Source: Nitrospiraceae bacterium (GTDB lineage Bacteria; Nitrospirota; Nitrospiria; Nitrospirales; Nitrospiraceae). From it: DNA of 64,000 nt. Numbering within the stretch: position 1 is the stretch's first letter; every line of letters begins with the position of its first letter. Positions 28,728-36,794 of the stretch are shown piece by piece. A model generated the notes under the pieces. The model saw only the letters and a program-made list of their open reading frames with translations, was not told the DNA's origin and ran no database searches. The position numbers and the translations under genes are program-made. The stretch is from NCBI GenBank assembly GCA_919902505.1, contig CAKKRE010000010.1, positions 1 to 64,000 on the forward strand, read 5' to 3'.

Positions 28728-29036
28728 ATGTCGAATAATACCGTGCAATTGTTCGGGCCTTGGACGCGCGGAGAGGGTCATGAGGACGATGCAGATCAAG
28801 ACACCGAATCCCTGCCAGCGGCAGCCCCTGGCGGACCAGCAGTGGGTGCTCCAGGCTCATCAGGATCATGGAACCTAGGAAAGCGCTTTGTCAAAGAGAA
28901 GTCGCTTCTGGAGCTATCCAAACGAGTCACCGATAGTCCATGGTATGTCGAAGAAGTAATCAACGCGCTTGGCCAACTTTCTCTGGGTTATTGCGAACGT
29001 GTTTCAACACAAAAACCCGAAAGGAGCTTGAGATGA
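28728..29036 (+). CDS. Small protein, VQLFGPWTRGEG start motif
   Basis: 102 residues from ATG 28728 (MSNNTVQLFGPWTRGEG...). The motif matches residues 20-31 of the 53-residue protein at 27274. A Pro/Ala/Gly linker (~35-55) leads to a helical end (KEKSLLELSKRVTDSPWYVEEV). The shared motif may be a docking or export signal. No ribosome site is clear, so translation may depend on coupling. Confidence 0.5.
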   Translation: MSNNTVQLFGPWTRGEGHEDDADQDTESLPAAAPGGPAVGAPGSSGSWNLGKRFVKEKSLLELSKRVTDSPWYVEEVINALGQLSLGYCERVSTQKPERSLR

Positions 29037-29294
29037 AGGAGAAAGGTAGGATCAAACGACCTTAAGCAACCGCTCAAGGAAGCGAGGCGAAAAGTGGGTG
29101 CTGGACTACTGACCCCTTAGCTTCTGATGTCCAATGGGACTGGAACCGGGGCTGGGATAGCGCATCGTGAATTTTCAGCGGAGCTCCGACCGGAAGAAAT
29201 GGGGGCAAAATGAATGTTGGACCGACCGGCTGACGAAAGAGCCCCTGTGGGGATCTAATTGATTGCTGTGAATCGAAGCGGAAGGGGGGCCAGC

Positions 29295-30023
29295 ATGTAC
29301 CTGAGAACAGCAGAAGGATTAGGGCAAGCCCCAATGCGATACGGCCCTTTTGCCGGAACACTGGGTGATAACACGCTCCCGGATGGAATTCGGGAGTTTC
29401 TGAATGAACTGCGCAACCACAAAGACTTAAAAAGACTGCTGTTGACCGTTACCTTTCACCCCAAGCCACTGCAAACCTGGCTAACATTTGGTCCAAGGAA
29501 ACAAGCAATTCTAGATTTGCTTTTAGTCAACAACATGCTTGAAGCACCTGTTGTTTTCTTTGATCACCTGAGGCGCATCAGCACCGACCTCCAGAAGAAA
29601 GATGCCGGCTTTAGGCAACAGATCGACGCCGAGTTGCAGCTTCGGAACGCGATGATCAAGGCTGCCGGAAAAGTCGGAATAGACCGTGACAAGATGAAAC
29701 CCTTCTTGCTCGAACCCTTGTTTACGCCAGAGGTAGAAGACTATTTCCTGCCTCCATTGGCCTTGAGTTTCGCGAATAAGATGTTGCCGCCGAGGCTGGT
29801 CCAACGGATCAAGAACAGCGCAATACCTGAGGCGCACCTTGTCGGGTTGGGAAGATTTCTCCGTAGGTACGGCGAGGTATTGCAAAGTAAGGATGCTGTG
29901 TTCAAACGAGTCGTAGAGCAGGAACGCCACAAGAGGCAACAAGTACAGCAGGAACAAAAAGAAAAGGCAAAACAAGCGGAAGAGGAACGAAAGCGAAAAG
30001 AGCAAAGGCGAAGACGAAAATAG
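29295..30023 (+). CDS. Cluster protein, paralogue A1 (MYLRTAEGLGQ)
   Basis: 242 residues; GGAAGGGGGG precedes ATG 29295. Its paralogue at 30919 shares LLLTVxxHPKP, the FLLEPLFTPEV/FLYDPLLLPMF block, MLPxxLxQxIxNS, EAHLxxLGxxLRR and SKDAVFKR-like residues. The C-terminus is a long Lys/Glu/Gln coil (RHKRQQVQQEQKEKAKQAEE...). Likely helical; no enzyme motif. Tandem paralogues separated by two small genes suggest local duplication. Confidence 0.65.
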   Translation: MYLRTAEGLGQAPMRYGPFAGTLGDNTLPDGIREFLNELRNHKDLKRLLLTVTFHPKPLQTWLTFGPRKQAILDLLLVNNMLEAPVVFFDHLRRISTDLQKKDAGFRQQIDAELQLRNAMIKAAGKVGIDRDKMKPFLLEPLFTPEVEDYFLPPLALSFANKMLPPRLVQRIKNSAIPEAHLVGLGRFLRRYGEVLQSKDAVFKRVVEQERHKRQQVQQEQKEKAKQAEEERKRKEQRRRRK

Positions 30024-30088
30024 CATAACGGGAGCTTGTCAGAGTGGAAGGGCCGGGAAGCGATTGCTCAAGCGAAGGAGTATCCGCC

Positions 30089-30427
30089 ATGTACATGCCC
30101 ACAAGTCTAGGACAACCCCAAGCTCAAACGGATTGCTCCGGGTGGGAAAGCGACCCGCAGAGTTTTGTCAGAGTGATTGCCAAACACCATATCCGCACCG
30201 AGCTAGGGCGGGCTCTGAGTCCTACGCGTGGGCCCTATAAAGTGACCGAGAAGACGTGGGGGGTGAGATTTCCCGACGACATCGTCGTGTATGTGCTCCT
30301 CGCCAAGGTGCCGGATTTTGTCGTCGCTGCCCGCTGGTACCCGAAGCCGGCGGGGCAATCACGTTTCTACACCTACTCCTGTATGAGCGACGGCCAGGTG
30401 GTTTTCACTGAGCGTGCGAAGCCGTAG
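30089..30427 (+). CDS. Small cluster protein (MYMPTSLGQ)
   Basis: 112 residues from ATG 30089, which has AAGGAG 8 bases upstream; a GTG/ATG at 30044 is less well supported. Beta-rich, with GVRFPDDIVVYVLLAKVPDFVVAARW and a final YSCMSDGQVVFTERA. It begins with the shared MYMxTxLGQ pattern. No family recognised. Confidence 0.6.
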   Translation: MYMPTSLGQPQAQTDCSGWESDPQSFVRVIAKHHIRTELGRALSPTRGPYKVTEKTWGVRFPDDIVVYVLLAKVPDFVVAARWYPKPAGQSRFYTYSCMSDGQVVFTERAKP

Positions 30428-30460
30428 ATAGGCCCAGAATCTTAGGCGGAGGACAAGGTC

Positions 30461-30835
30461 ATGTATCTTCAAACTGATTTGGGAGACGGAGTGTTCAAAC
30501 CCAGATCGAGATATAAGCAACCTCGGCTGTATCTCGTCAGTGTGCACTGGACTTTTGAAGTTCCATTCAGGAAAGACTTTGAGGCCTTTCGTCAGGAACT
30601 CAGCAAGACGATCAGGAAACTTGTGACGGCTGAGGCCGATAAGAAAGAAATCGACAGCCTCCTGCTCGAAGCTAAGCATGTGGTAACAGCGCTCAAGGAC
30701 GTGCATGGTCAGCTGCTGAAACGAAAGTCCCCCAGACTCAAAGAATCCGATCCCGTTGGGATTAATGCTACGATTTACTTCAAGAAAAATGATTACACGG
30801 ATGTCAGTGGGATTTCTGTGTATGACCGTAATTAA
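30461..30835 (+). CDS. Small cluster protein (MYLQTDLGDG)
   Basis: 124 residues; ribosome site GGCGGAGGA. The start MYLQTDLGDG again follows the cluster pattern. The body is alpha/beta with a central helix (AEADKKEIDSLLLEAKHVVTALKD) and a final beta segment (NATIYFKKNDYTD). Unknown function. Confidence 0.6.
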   Translation: MYLQTDLGDGVFKPRSRYKQPRLYLVSVHWTFEVPFRKDFEAFRQELSKTIRKLVTAEADKKEIDSLLLEAKHVVTALKDVHGQLLKRKSPRLKESDPVGINATIYFKKNDYTDVSGISVYDRN

Positions 30836-30918
30836 ACGTTGACCCGGCAATTAAGCGGGTGGGAACAGCAGTAGAACGAAGTTTTCTGTTGCTTAGTCGT
30901 CCAGCTCCAGGAGTCGTT

Positions 30919-31617
30919 GTGTACATCAATACAGGTGCAGAATTTGGACAGATTTCCACACCGCACAGTTTTGTTGCCGGCATGCTCGGTGAAGATGTCA
31001 ATTCAAAAAAAATAATCAATGACATTCTCAATCAAGTCCGCTTGCAGTCTCAAAGTTTCAAGAAACTCCTCTTGACTGTCGCCTTGCACCCAAAGCCCGA
31101 TGCCAGCGTTATTTGGGAGAAGCAGACGTTTCCATTTGGTAAAGAGACTCGATATCTCGTCGATGAGATCCTGATGTCGGAGCTATCAACGGCGTTCATC
31201 TTATCCGTGCTGAAGCGGTACAGCGTTGCCAGCTTCAGCCGGGAAATCAAAGATGGGGAGCATTTGCAAATTAGGATGGTGAACGCCACTCAGAATTTGT
31301 CGAAAACGTTGCTCCAGCCATTTTTATACGACCCATTATTACTACCGATGTTTGGCGGGCAACTGCCCTACAAGGAACTTTCCAGGTTAGCCCGACATTT
31401 CGCGCAACATATGTTGCCGGGGGATCTTGCCCAACAGATCATGAATAGCGATGCCTCCGAGGCGCACCTTGCCTATCTCGGGAGTTATCTTCGCAGGCAC
31501 GCCGAGGCGCTGGAAAAGAAGGATCCCCACTTCAAAAGGCTAGCAGCGATAGCACGCAAGTGGCAGCGAGAACTGGAACAAAGGAGAAAACAGCGGGGAA
31601 CAAAGAAAACCCCATGA
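30919..31617 (+). CDS. Cluster protein, paralogue A2
   Basis: About 232 residues. The GTG at 30919 has AGGAG 5 bases upstream and gives a start (MYINTGAEFGQ) matching the cluster pattern; a longer form from GTG 30859 exists but lacks a site. Paralogous to the 29295 protein as described there, and it also ends in a Lys/Arg/Glu-rich coil. A short upstream motif (GCTGACGAAAG) recurs before the next gene and before 29295. Confidence 0.65.
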   Translation: MYINTGAEFGQISTPHSFVAGMLGEDVNSKKIINDILNQVRLQSQSFKKLLLTVALHPKPDASVIWEKQTFPFGKETRYLVDEILMSELSTAFILSVLKRYSVASFSREIKDGEHLQIRMVNATQNLSKTLLQPFLYDPLLLPMFGGQLPYKELSRLARHFAQHMLPGDLAQQIMNSDASEAHLAYLGSYLRRHAEALEKKDPHFKRLAAIARKWQRELEQRRKQRGTKKTP

Positions 31618-31703
31618 TTCGGGTCAGAGTCAATTATGAACAGGAAAATGCGGAAATGGATTCCGATTAATGCTGGGCCGATTAGCTGACGAAAGTGAGC
31701 CGT

Positions 31704-33326
31704 ATGTATATTTATGATCGGAGATTGTTACGTTCTCCCGCTCAATCCAAGCAACAGCCCATCACCCCACTGCCTGTCCATGGCAACGCCTATTACCCAG
31801 ACCAAGTTGTGGGCGAATTCTTTGGACGCGGATGGACCGACCACGGGTACGCTTGGGTACATGAAGGGTTGGGGCAATCGATTACTGATGAACTGTCCAA
31901 GAAGCTCAAGCACCTTTCATTTTTGTCCCACTTTGTAGAAAGGAATGGCAAGGATGTATGGCTTAAGCCGAGTGTGATGGATCCCGGGATCTATGACGGA
32001 CCGAAAAGGTACAGGCTTCCCATCGGTGGCACGCTCCAAGGCTTCCTAGAGGGAGTTCTGATACGTAACAAGCAGTTCGATCACATTAAAGTCGCCCTGG
32101 TGGATCTGACGAAGGATATCTGCAAACCGGAATTTGCCGGATTCAATCACGAAGCGCCGGTCTCCGCCGCAAGCGTTCCTAAGATCGCAGCCATGCTGGC
32201 AGCCTATCAACTTCGTCACGATCTCCGGGCCCTGTTGAAAAAGCAGCATAAGGGGGCCAGAGATACCAAGGAGCTCTTTAAACTTGTGCGTCAGGACTGG
32301 GCCGATACCCAGCATGACCATGGAGGCAGGTCGGCGGTTTTCACGAGTGGCGTCTCGCTTCGTGGAAAGCTTGTCCTCGTGAATGGCAGTAAGGTCTCTA
32401 TCAGTGAGCCGAAGGCTCCGCGATTAGAGGACGTTTTCGCCGATGTAAAAGGGGTCCCAATTAAAATCAAGTTCAAGAGTACGGGGGAAAACAAGGCACG
32501 ACTGGAGATCATCATCGATGAATTCAACCGTACAAAGGAAAAAAAAGAGCTAAAGCTGGCAGAAAATGAACTGGCGAAAGCAAAAGACGAGTTAACGCGC
32601 AAGGCAGCACAACGAAAACTTGCGGAGGCTAAAACCAAACTTGCCGTGGCAATACGGACGAAGCGTCCAGAGGCAAGGCGAAAACTCGACGCGCTGGGCT
32701 TCTTGGAGCGAATGCGGGTGATGATCGGCGGTCTGACGCCCGCCTCAAATCATGCGACTTCCACGATCGTGCGCGACGTGGGCTTTCTTTACATCGCGTC
32801 GACACTGCTCCAGTCCGGACTGTACGACACCAATCGGAAGGGGGGACTCTGGCTCGGTGGTGACTATGGCAACATTGGCTGGCGGGTAGGCCTTAGCGGT
32901 GAAAAAGATTTCGCGACAGCAACCGCCGGATCTCTCGCGGCATTCCTGTCGCTTCTCGTACAGGACAAATTGGTGAGCCCATCGGCCGGTTCCGGCATGC
33001 GTCGGCTGATGCAAATAGAGCCCCTTAACCCGACGCATCCCACCACCCAAAGCATATTTGAGGTAGGTCTTTCGGCACACCGGCTGAAGAAGGTGCTCGC
33101 AAAAATCGGTTTCATTAAAAACGGTTTCAGCCACGAGTGTGCGTACATCGAGCGCGATGTCGTTTGCGGGAAGGACAAGAAATGGACACTGCCCCACCGT
33201 TATATCGCGGTGTGCCTCGGGGCAAAAAGTAAGCGTGAGCTGAAGCAGTTAATCGATGAACTCGACACATGCATTCTCGCCAACAACCGGACAACGCCTT
33301 GTGTCGAAGCATCGAGGCGTGCGTGA
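31704..33326 (+). CDS. Beta-lactamase/transpeptidase-fold protein
   Basis: 540 residues from ATG 31704 (MYIYDRRLLRS). Class A beta-lactamase/PBP-like motifs: Ser157-Val-Pro-Lys160 (SxxK), Ser348-Asn-His (SxN-like) and Lys467-Ile-Gly (KxG). Between the first two motifs lies an insertion of roughly 130 residues with a charged coiled coil (AENELAKAKDELTRKAAQRK). No signal peptide is seen although its likely substrate is periplasmic peptidoglycan. It may be a binding or processing domain rather than a resistance enzyme. The neighbouring M23 peptidase also points to peptidoglycan. Confidence 0.6.
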   Translation: MYIYDRRLLRSPAQSKQQPITPLPVHGNAYYPDQVVGEFFGRGWTDHGYAWVHEGLGQSITDELSKKLKHLSFLSHFVERNGKDVWLKPSVMDPGIYDGPKRYRLPIGGTLQGFLEGVLIRNKQFDHIKVALVDLTKDICKPEFAGFNHEAPVSAASVPKIAAMLAAYQLRHDLRALLKKQHKGARDTKELFKLVRQDWADTQHDHGGRSAVFTSGVSLRGKLVLVNGSKVSISEPKAPRLEDVFADVKGVPIKIKFKSTGENKARLEIIIDEFNRTKEKKELKLAENELAKAKDELTRKAAQRKLAEAKTKLAVAIRTKRPEARRKLDALGFLERMRVMIGGLTPASNHATSTIVRDVGFLYIASTLLQSGLYDTNRKGGLWLGGDYGNIGWRVGLSGEKDFATATAGSLAAFLSLLVQDKLVSPSAGSGMRRLMQIEPLNPTHPTTQSIFEVGLSAHRLKKVLAKIGFIKNGFSHECAYIERDVVCGKDKKWTLPHRYIAVCLGAKSKRELKQLIDELDTCILANNRTTPCVEASRRA

Positions 33327-33404
33327 AAAACTGAAAGCCTGCCACTCCGAGGTAAACAAGTCGTTTCCGCCAAGAACGATACGCCCACTTCCAGGAGGAA
33401 TACG

Positions 33405-33935
33405 ATGCCAACTATTTCTATCACCTCAAATGACGGCAAGCTCAACTCCGCATCTGCGGTTCTGGAAGTGAGTGCCACAAACCAGGAGTATAACCAACCA
33501 GTGTTGCGTATCAAACAAGCCGGTACCAGCGGAGGCGCGGCTTCGATCCGGATCGATGATCCGAATCCGGACATCGAGTTCGTCGAGACTGGCCTCACGG
33601 GTCCCGATCCCGGCGCCGGGAAGTTCGAGATTGCCGTTCAGGCGGACCAACTCCAGATCAATGGCCGCAACGCCGATGTTGGCCCTAACAAGGGCTTCGA
33701 CACCATTGTCGTATTTACCCGACCGGCGGCAGGTGGCAATATCGGAATCGGATTCCCTGAGGCCAAAGACTACAAAAAGTTTGGAGGAGGACAGGGTGTC
33801 ATCGTGATCGCGAATGCCTCTGTTGCCCCTTCCCCATCGAAGAAGATTGCCGACGTTGGGATTTTGTATGTCCAGGACGGGGCGCTGATGTATATGAGCT
33901 CGAATGGAAACGTGAAGGAGATCGCGCCTGCCTAG
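33405..33935 (+). CDS. Spike-like beta protein, copy 1
   Basis: 176 residues with AGGAGG upstream. Repeated short beta strands (MPTISITSNDGKLNSASAVLEV, PVLRIKQAGTSGGAASIRID, DPNPDIEFVETG, GGNIGIGFPEA...) end in YMSSNGNVKEIAPA. This is typical of trimeric spike or tail-fibre tip proteins. It is paralogous to the 36231 protein, with only scattered differences. The stop codon is the first three bases of an inverted-repeat element. Likely surface exposed; no signal peptide. Confidence 0.65.
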   Translation: MPTISITSNDGKLNSASAVLEVSATNQEYNQPVLRIKQAGTSGGAASIRIDDPNPDIEFVETGLTGPDPGAGKFEIAVQADQLQINGRNADVGPNKGFDTIVVFTRPAAGGNIGIGFPEAKDYKKFGGGQGVIVIANASVAPSPSKKIADVGILYVQDGALMYMSSNGNVKEIAPA

Positions 33936-34110
33936 CCCGGATTACTCATGAATACCTACTGCGGCGACCGATCCTCTCGCTCGGCGGAGCTTTTCTCGTT
34001 CGGTCTCCTCGATGGACCGCAAGTACGCCTGTGTCGCCCTCACTTGCGAGAGGCCCCGGCGGGCTTCGGTCTCAGCCGCCTCGCGACGGCATTCATGAAT
34101 AATCCGGGCT
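33933..34110. repeat. Dispersed 178-bp inverted-repeat element, copy 2
   Basis: Left end TAGCCCGGATTACTCATGA; right end (34091-34110) is its inverse with one difference. On the minus strand it carries a frame with IIHECRREAAETEARRG and SIEETEREKLRRARGS. The matching segment is absent after the paralogous spike gene at 36231, so the element was inserted into copy 1 after the duplication, or lost from copy 2. Confidence 0.85.
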
Positions 34111-34141
34111 TGCCCCGTAGCCTTCAGAAAGGAAAACGACA

Positions 34142-34540
34142 ATGAGCCGCAAAACAAAAGACGCTCGCCAAAAAGTATCGTCTCGTGCTCGACGATCTCC
34201 TCCCTTCATCTGGCCCCTGGGCAAAAGTCCAAAAACACCAGACGAGATGAATACGTCCTATGGTCCGCGTATCGACGCGGATCGCTGGGACTTCCAGGAC
34301 GGCATCGATCTGCCCGCTCCCGTCGGTACGCCGGTCCATGCGATGGCAAACGGCACGGTAGATCGCGCCGGGCCGGTGTCCGTCACAATTCCCCACAATA
34401 GATGTGCGATGAAGACATTTTGTCGAAGCTTGATTGGGCGACGCAGACTGAGAAGCGCTGGAGTTGGTACGACAGGAATCGCTTGCAGAGTTCGGGTATG
34501 CATCAACACGACAGAAGCCATGTGGAACTTGGCTGTTTGA
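34142..34540 (+). pseudogene. Truncated M23 peptidase copy
   Basis: The first ~77 codons are close to those of the M23 gene at 36795 (RKTKDARQK, MNTSYGPRIDADRWDF), ending near VDRAGP at ~34375. After this the frame reads unrelated sequence. The zinc ligand His of FHDGID is Gln here. The catalytic half is missing, so this is a broken copy, probably the left half of a segmental duplication. Confidence 0.7.
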
Positions 34541-34563
34541 AGTAGCTCACGGAGGTCAGTGTT

Positions 34564-35305
34564 GTGGCGCGATCTAAGGTCTTTATTGCTTCTTCGTCGG
34601 AAGGGCTGAACGTCGCAGAAAAAGTTCAGTCTTTGTTGAAACAACCAGCTGACGTGAGGTTGTGGGACCGTGTGGTTGACTTGACTGCCACTTACATTGA
34701 GTCCCTTGAGAAGGAAATGGCTCAGGCACAGAGGGTGCGCGTTGATTGCCGAGCGTGTCATCAAGCTAGGGACTAGAGACAAGCCTGACCCCGACAAAGT
34801 TGCCGAAAGCGATGCCATACGCACCTTCTGCAAAAGGGTGACGGGTGCATGGTGGCAGCGAATTCCAGTGAAAGATGTAAGTGCAGTCAGTTTCTTTCAG
34901 ATCAAGCGCGACACGGTCTTCAATTCTCTTTCTCTGTCAGGCAGCTCATATGACAAGACCGGAGCTCTGGTGGGTTACTGGGAAAGCATCATGGCACGCA
35001 TCTATGCGGAGAAAAACAAGGTCCTCTACTCTTGGAAGGGCTGGCATACTCAAGATGGCATGACACACATCTCTTTCCATGGTTTCGGCGAGATGGATTT
35101 CGAGGGAGAAGCTGATGCCAAATCCTTGACCCGTGGTCGTGGGAGGTTTTGGAAAGTCGATGAGGCGAATCCGGCCAAGACTATCAACACGCCGATGCAA
35201 CTCCGTCGAATTACTGACAAAACTGCAGTCTCCACGATGACATCAGGGACGGAAAAGAAGGTACGGGTGCTCATTCTTCATACACTCGCACTCGCAGAAA
35301 GGTGA
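34564..35305 (+). pseudogene. Broken TIR-like nucleotide-sensing gene
   Basis: A GTG start with GGAGG upstream gives VFIASSSEGLNVAEKVQSLL and YIESLEKEMAQA, the start of a PF10137-type TIR-like domain (CAP12-like). The frame then fails at 34776. In the +1 frame from about 34735 the protein resumes with ALIAERVIKLGTRDKPDPDK and continues to 35305 with a C-terminal domain (WWQRIPVKDVSAVSFFQI, YSWKGWH, FHGFGEMDF). The middle of the TIR domain is missing, so an internal deletion plus frameshift is likely. Intact relatives are anti-phage-type effectors. Low-level certainty on family. Confidence 0.5.
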
Positions 35306-35395
35306 GGCGGAGTTTCGAGAGATCGCTCGTCACGATTCAATAACTGGTACATCCCGTTCCAACAGATCTACGACATCGCCACATGAGGTCTTTGC

Positions 35396-36151
35396 ATGAC
35401 AGTGTTTGTGTCCTACGCCCGTGAACAGCAATCCATCGCTGAGGAAATTAGTCTAGCTTTGTCCGGCCGTGGTCATGATGTCTTTTTGGATCGCTCCACC
35501 CTCGAGCCTGGGCGGGAATATGGGGCGACAATTCAGAAGAACGTCGAAACGTGTGATCTTTTTGTTTTTCTCATTTCCCCGGAGGCTTTAGGAGACGGAA
35601 GCTACGCGCGTACAGAGCTAGGCTTCGCGAAGAAGAGGTGGAAGAACCCCTCTGGGAAAATTCTCCCGGTGATGGTCAGACCGACACTGGATTCGAGGAT
35701 CGACGCATACTTGCGTGCCGTAACGATTCTCTACCCTCAAGGAAATGTAGCGGCAGAAGTCGCTGCCAGAGCAACCGCATTGCTAGAGCATACGGACGAG
35801 CCATTGAATGTTCCGCCTAGCCCAGAGCTTCAGAGGGAACGTATCGCAAGTTACAAAGAATTGTGGAGACTCACCAAGCTGCTACCTAAATGGCCACGGT
35901 CCAAAGATGTCACGTACGAAGACTTCGGCAAGCTCAGCCAGCTTCTCCGCGATTGGTATTTTAACGAGGGCGGGGGCATATTCCTGTCGCGAACTGCACA
36001 TACCGCTTATGCGGCATTGCAGGACTCTCTGACGGCGATCCTTGTCGAACAGCCTTCTGGAGGTATTTCTGAGGAGCATTACGAAGCGGTGCGGGTCTTA
36101 TGCAGTACGCTTCGGAGCGGATTAGCTCACGATGTGGGTTCACGGCAGTAA
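35396..36151 (+). CDS. TIR-domain protein
   Basis: 251 residues, TGAGG before the ATG. TIR motifs: VFVSYAREQQSIAEEI at the N-terminus, FLDRSTLEPG, and SYARTELGFAKKRW with Glu74 at the position of the catalytic NADase glutamate. Residues ~135-245 form a C-terminal helical domain (YKELWRLTKLLP, LSQLLRDWYFNEGGGIFLSRT) often seen after TIR in bacterial proteins I recall. TIR enzymes degrade NAD or make cyclic signals in defence. It lies between two copies of the spike/M23 segment, so it may be a later passenger. Confidence 0.8.
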   Translation: MTVFVSYAREQQSIAEEISLALSGRGHDVFLDRSTLEPGREYGATIQKNVETCDLFVFLISPEALGDGSYARTELGFAKKRWKNPSGKILPVMVRPTLDSRIDAYLRAVTILYPQGNVAAEVAARATALLEHTDEPLNVPPSPELQRERIASYKELWRLTKLLPKWPRSKDVTYEDFGKLSQLLRDWYFNEGGGIFLSRTAHTAYAALQDSLTAILVEQPSGGISEEHYEAVRVLCSTLRSGLAHDVGSRQ

Positions 36152-36230
36152 GTATCGGTCTTGAAAAAGGTAGGAAGAGAAATGGGATCGGAGTTAATTG
36201 TTTCGCAACACACCAACTTACAGGAGAAAC

Positions 36231-36764
36231 ATGCTGCCTACTATTTCTATCACATCACACGACGGCAAGCTTGACGCTCCCTCTGCGGTCCTGGATGTGA
36301 GTGCCACAAACCCGGAATACAATCAGCCTGTGCTGCGTATTAAACAAGCCGGTACCAGCGGGGGCGCGGCCTCAATCAGGATCGATGACCCGAATCCGGA
36401 CATCGAGTTTGTCGAAACGGGCCTCACGAGCCCTGATCCAGGCGCCGGGAAGTTCGAGATTGCCGTTCAGGCGGACAGGTTTCAGATCAATGGTCGCAAC
36501 GCCGATGTTGGCCCTAACAAGGGCTTCGAAAACATTGTCGTATTTACCCGACTGGCGGCAGGTGGCAACATCGGAATCGGATTTCCAGAGGCCAAAGACT
36601 ACAAAAAGTTTGGAGGAGGACAGGGTGTCATCGTGATCGCGAATGCCTCTGTTGCCCCTTCCCCATCGAAGAAGATTGCCGGCGCTAGAATTTTGTATTT
36701 TGAGGACGGCGCGCTCAAGTATATGGGCTCGAATGGAACGGTGACGGAGATCGCGCCGGCGTAG
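36231..36764 (+). CDS. Spike-like beta protein, copy 2
   Basis: 177 residues with AGGAG before ATG 36231. It matches the 33405 protein closely over its length, differing at scattered sites (DQLQING versus DRFQING, LYVQDG versus LYFEDG). Followed after 30 bases by the intact M23 peptidase gene, as in the first copy. No signal peptide. Confidence 0.65.
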   Translation: MLPTISITSHDGKLDAPSAVLDVSATNPEYNQPVLRIKQAGTSGGAASIRIDDPNPDIEFVETGLTSPDPGAGKFEIAVQADRFQINGRNADVGPNKGFENIVVFTRLAAGGNIGIGFPEAKDYKKFGGGQGVIVIANASVAPSPSKKIAGARILYFEDGALKYMGSNGTVTEIAPA

Positions 36765-36794
36765 CTTGTAGCCGTCCTCAGAAAGGAAGGGACG

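Noticed and set aside
31704-33326. Calling the SxxK protein an antibiotic-resistance beta-lactamase
   Set aside because: No signal peptide, large insertion, and its neighbours do not suggest resistance.
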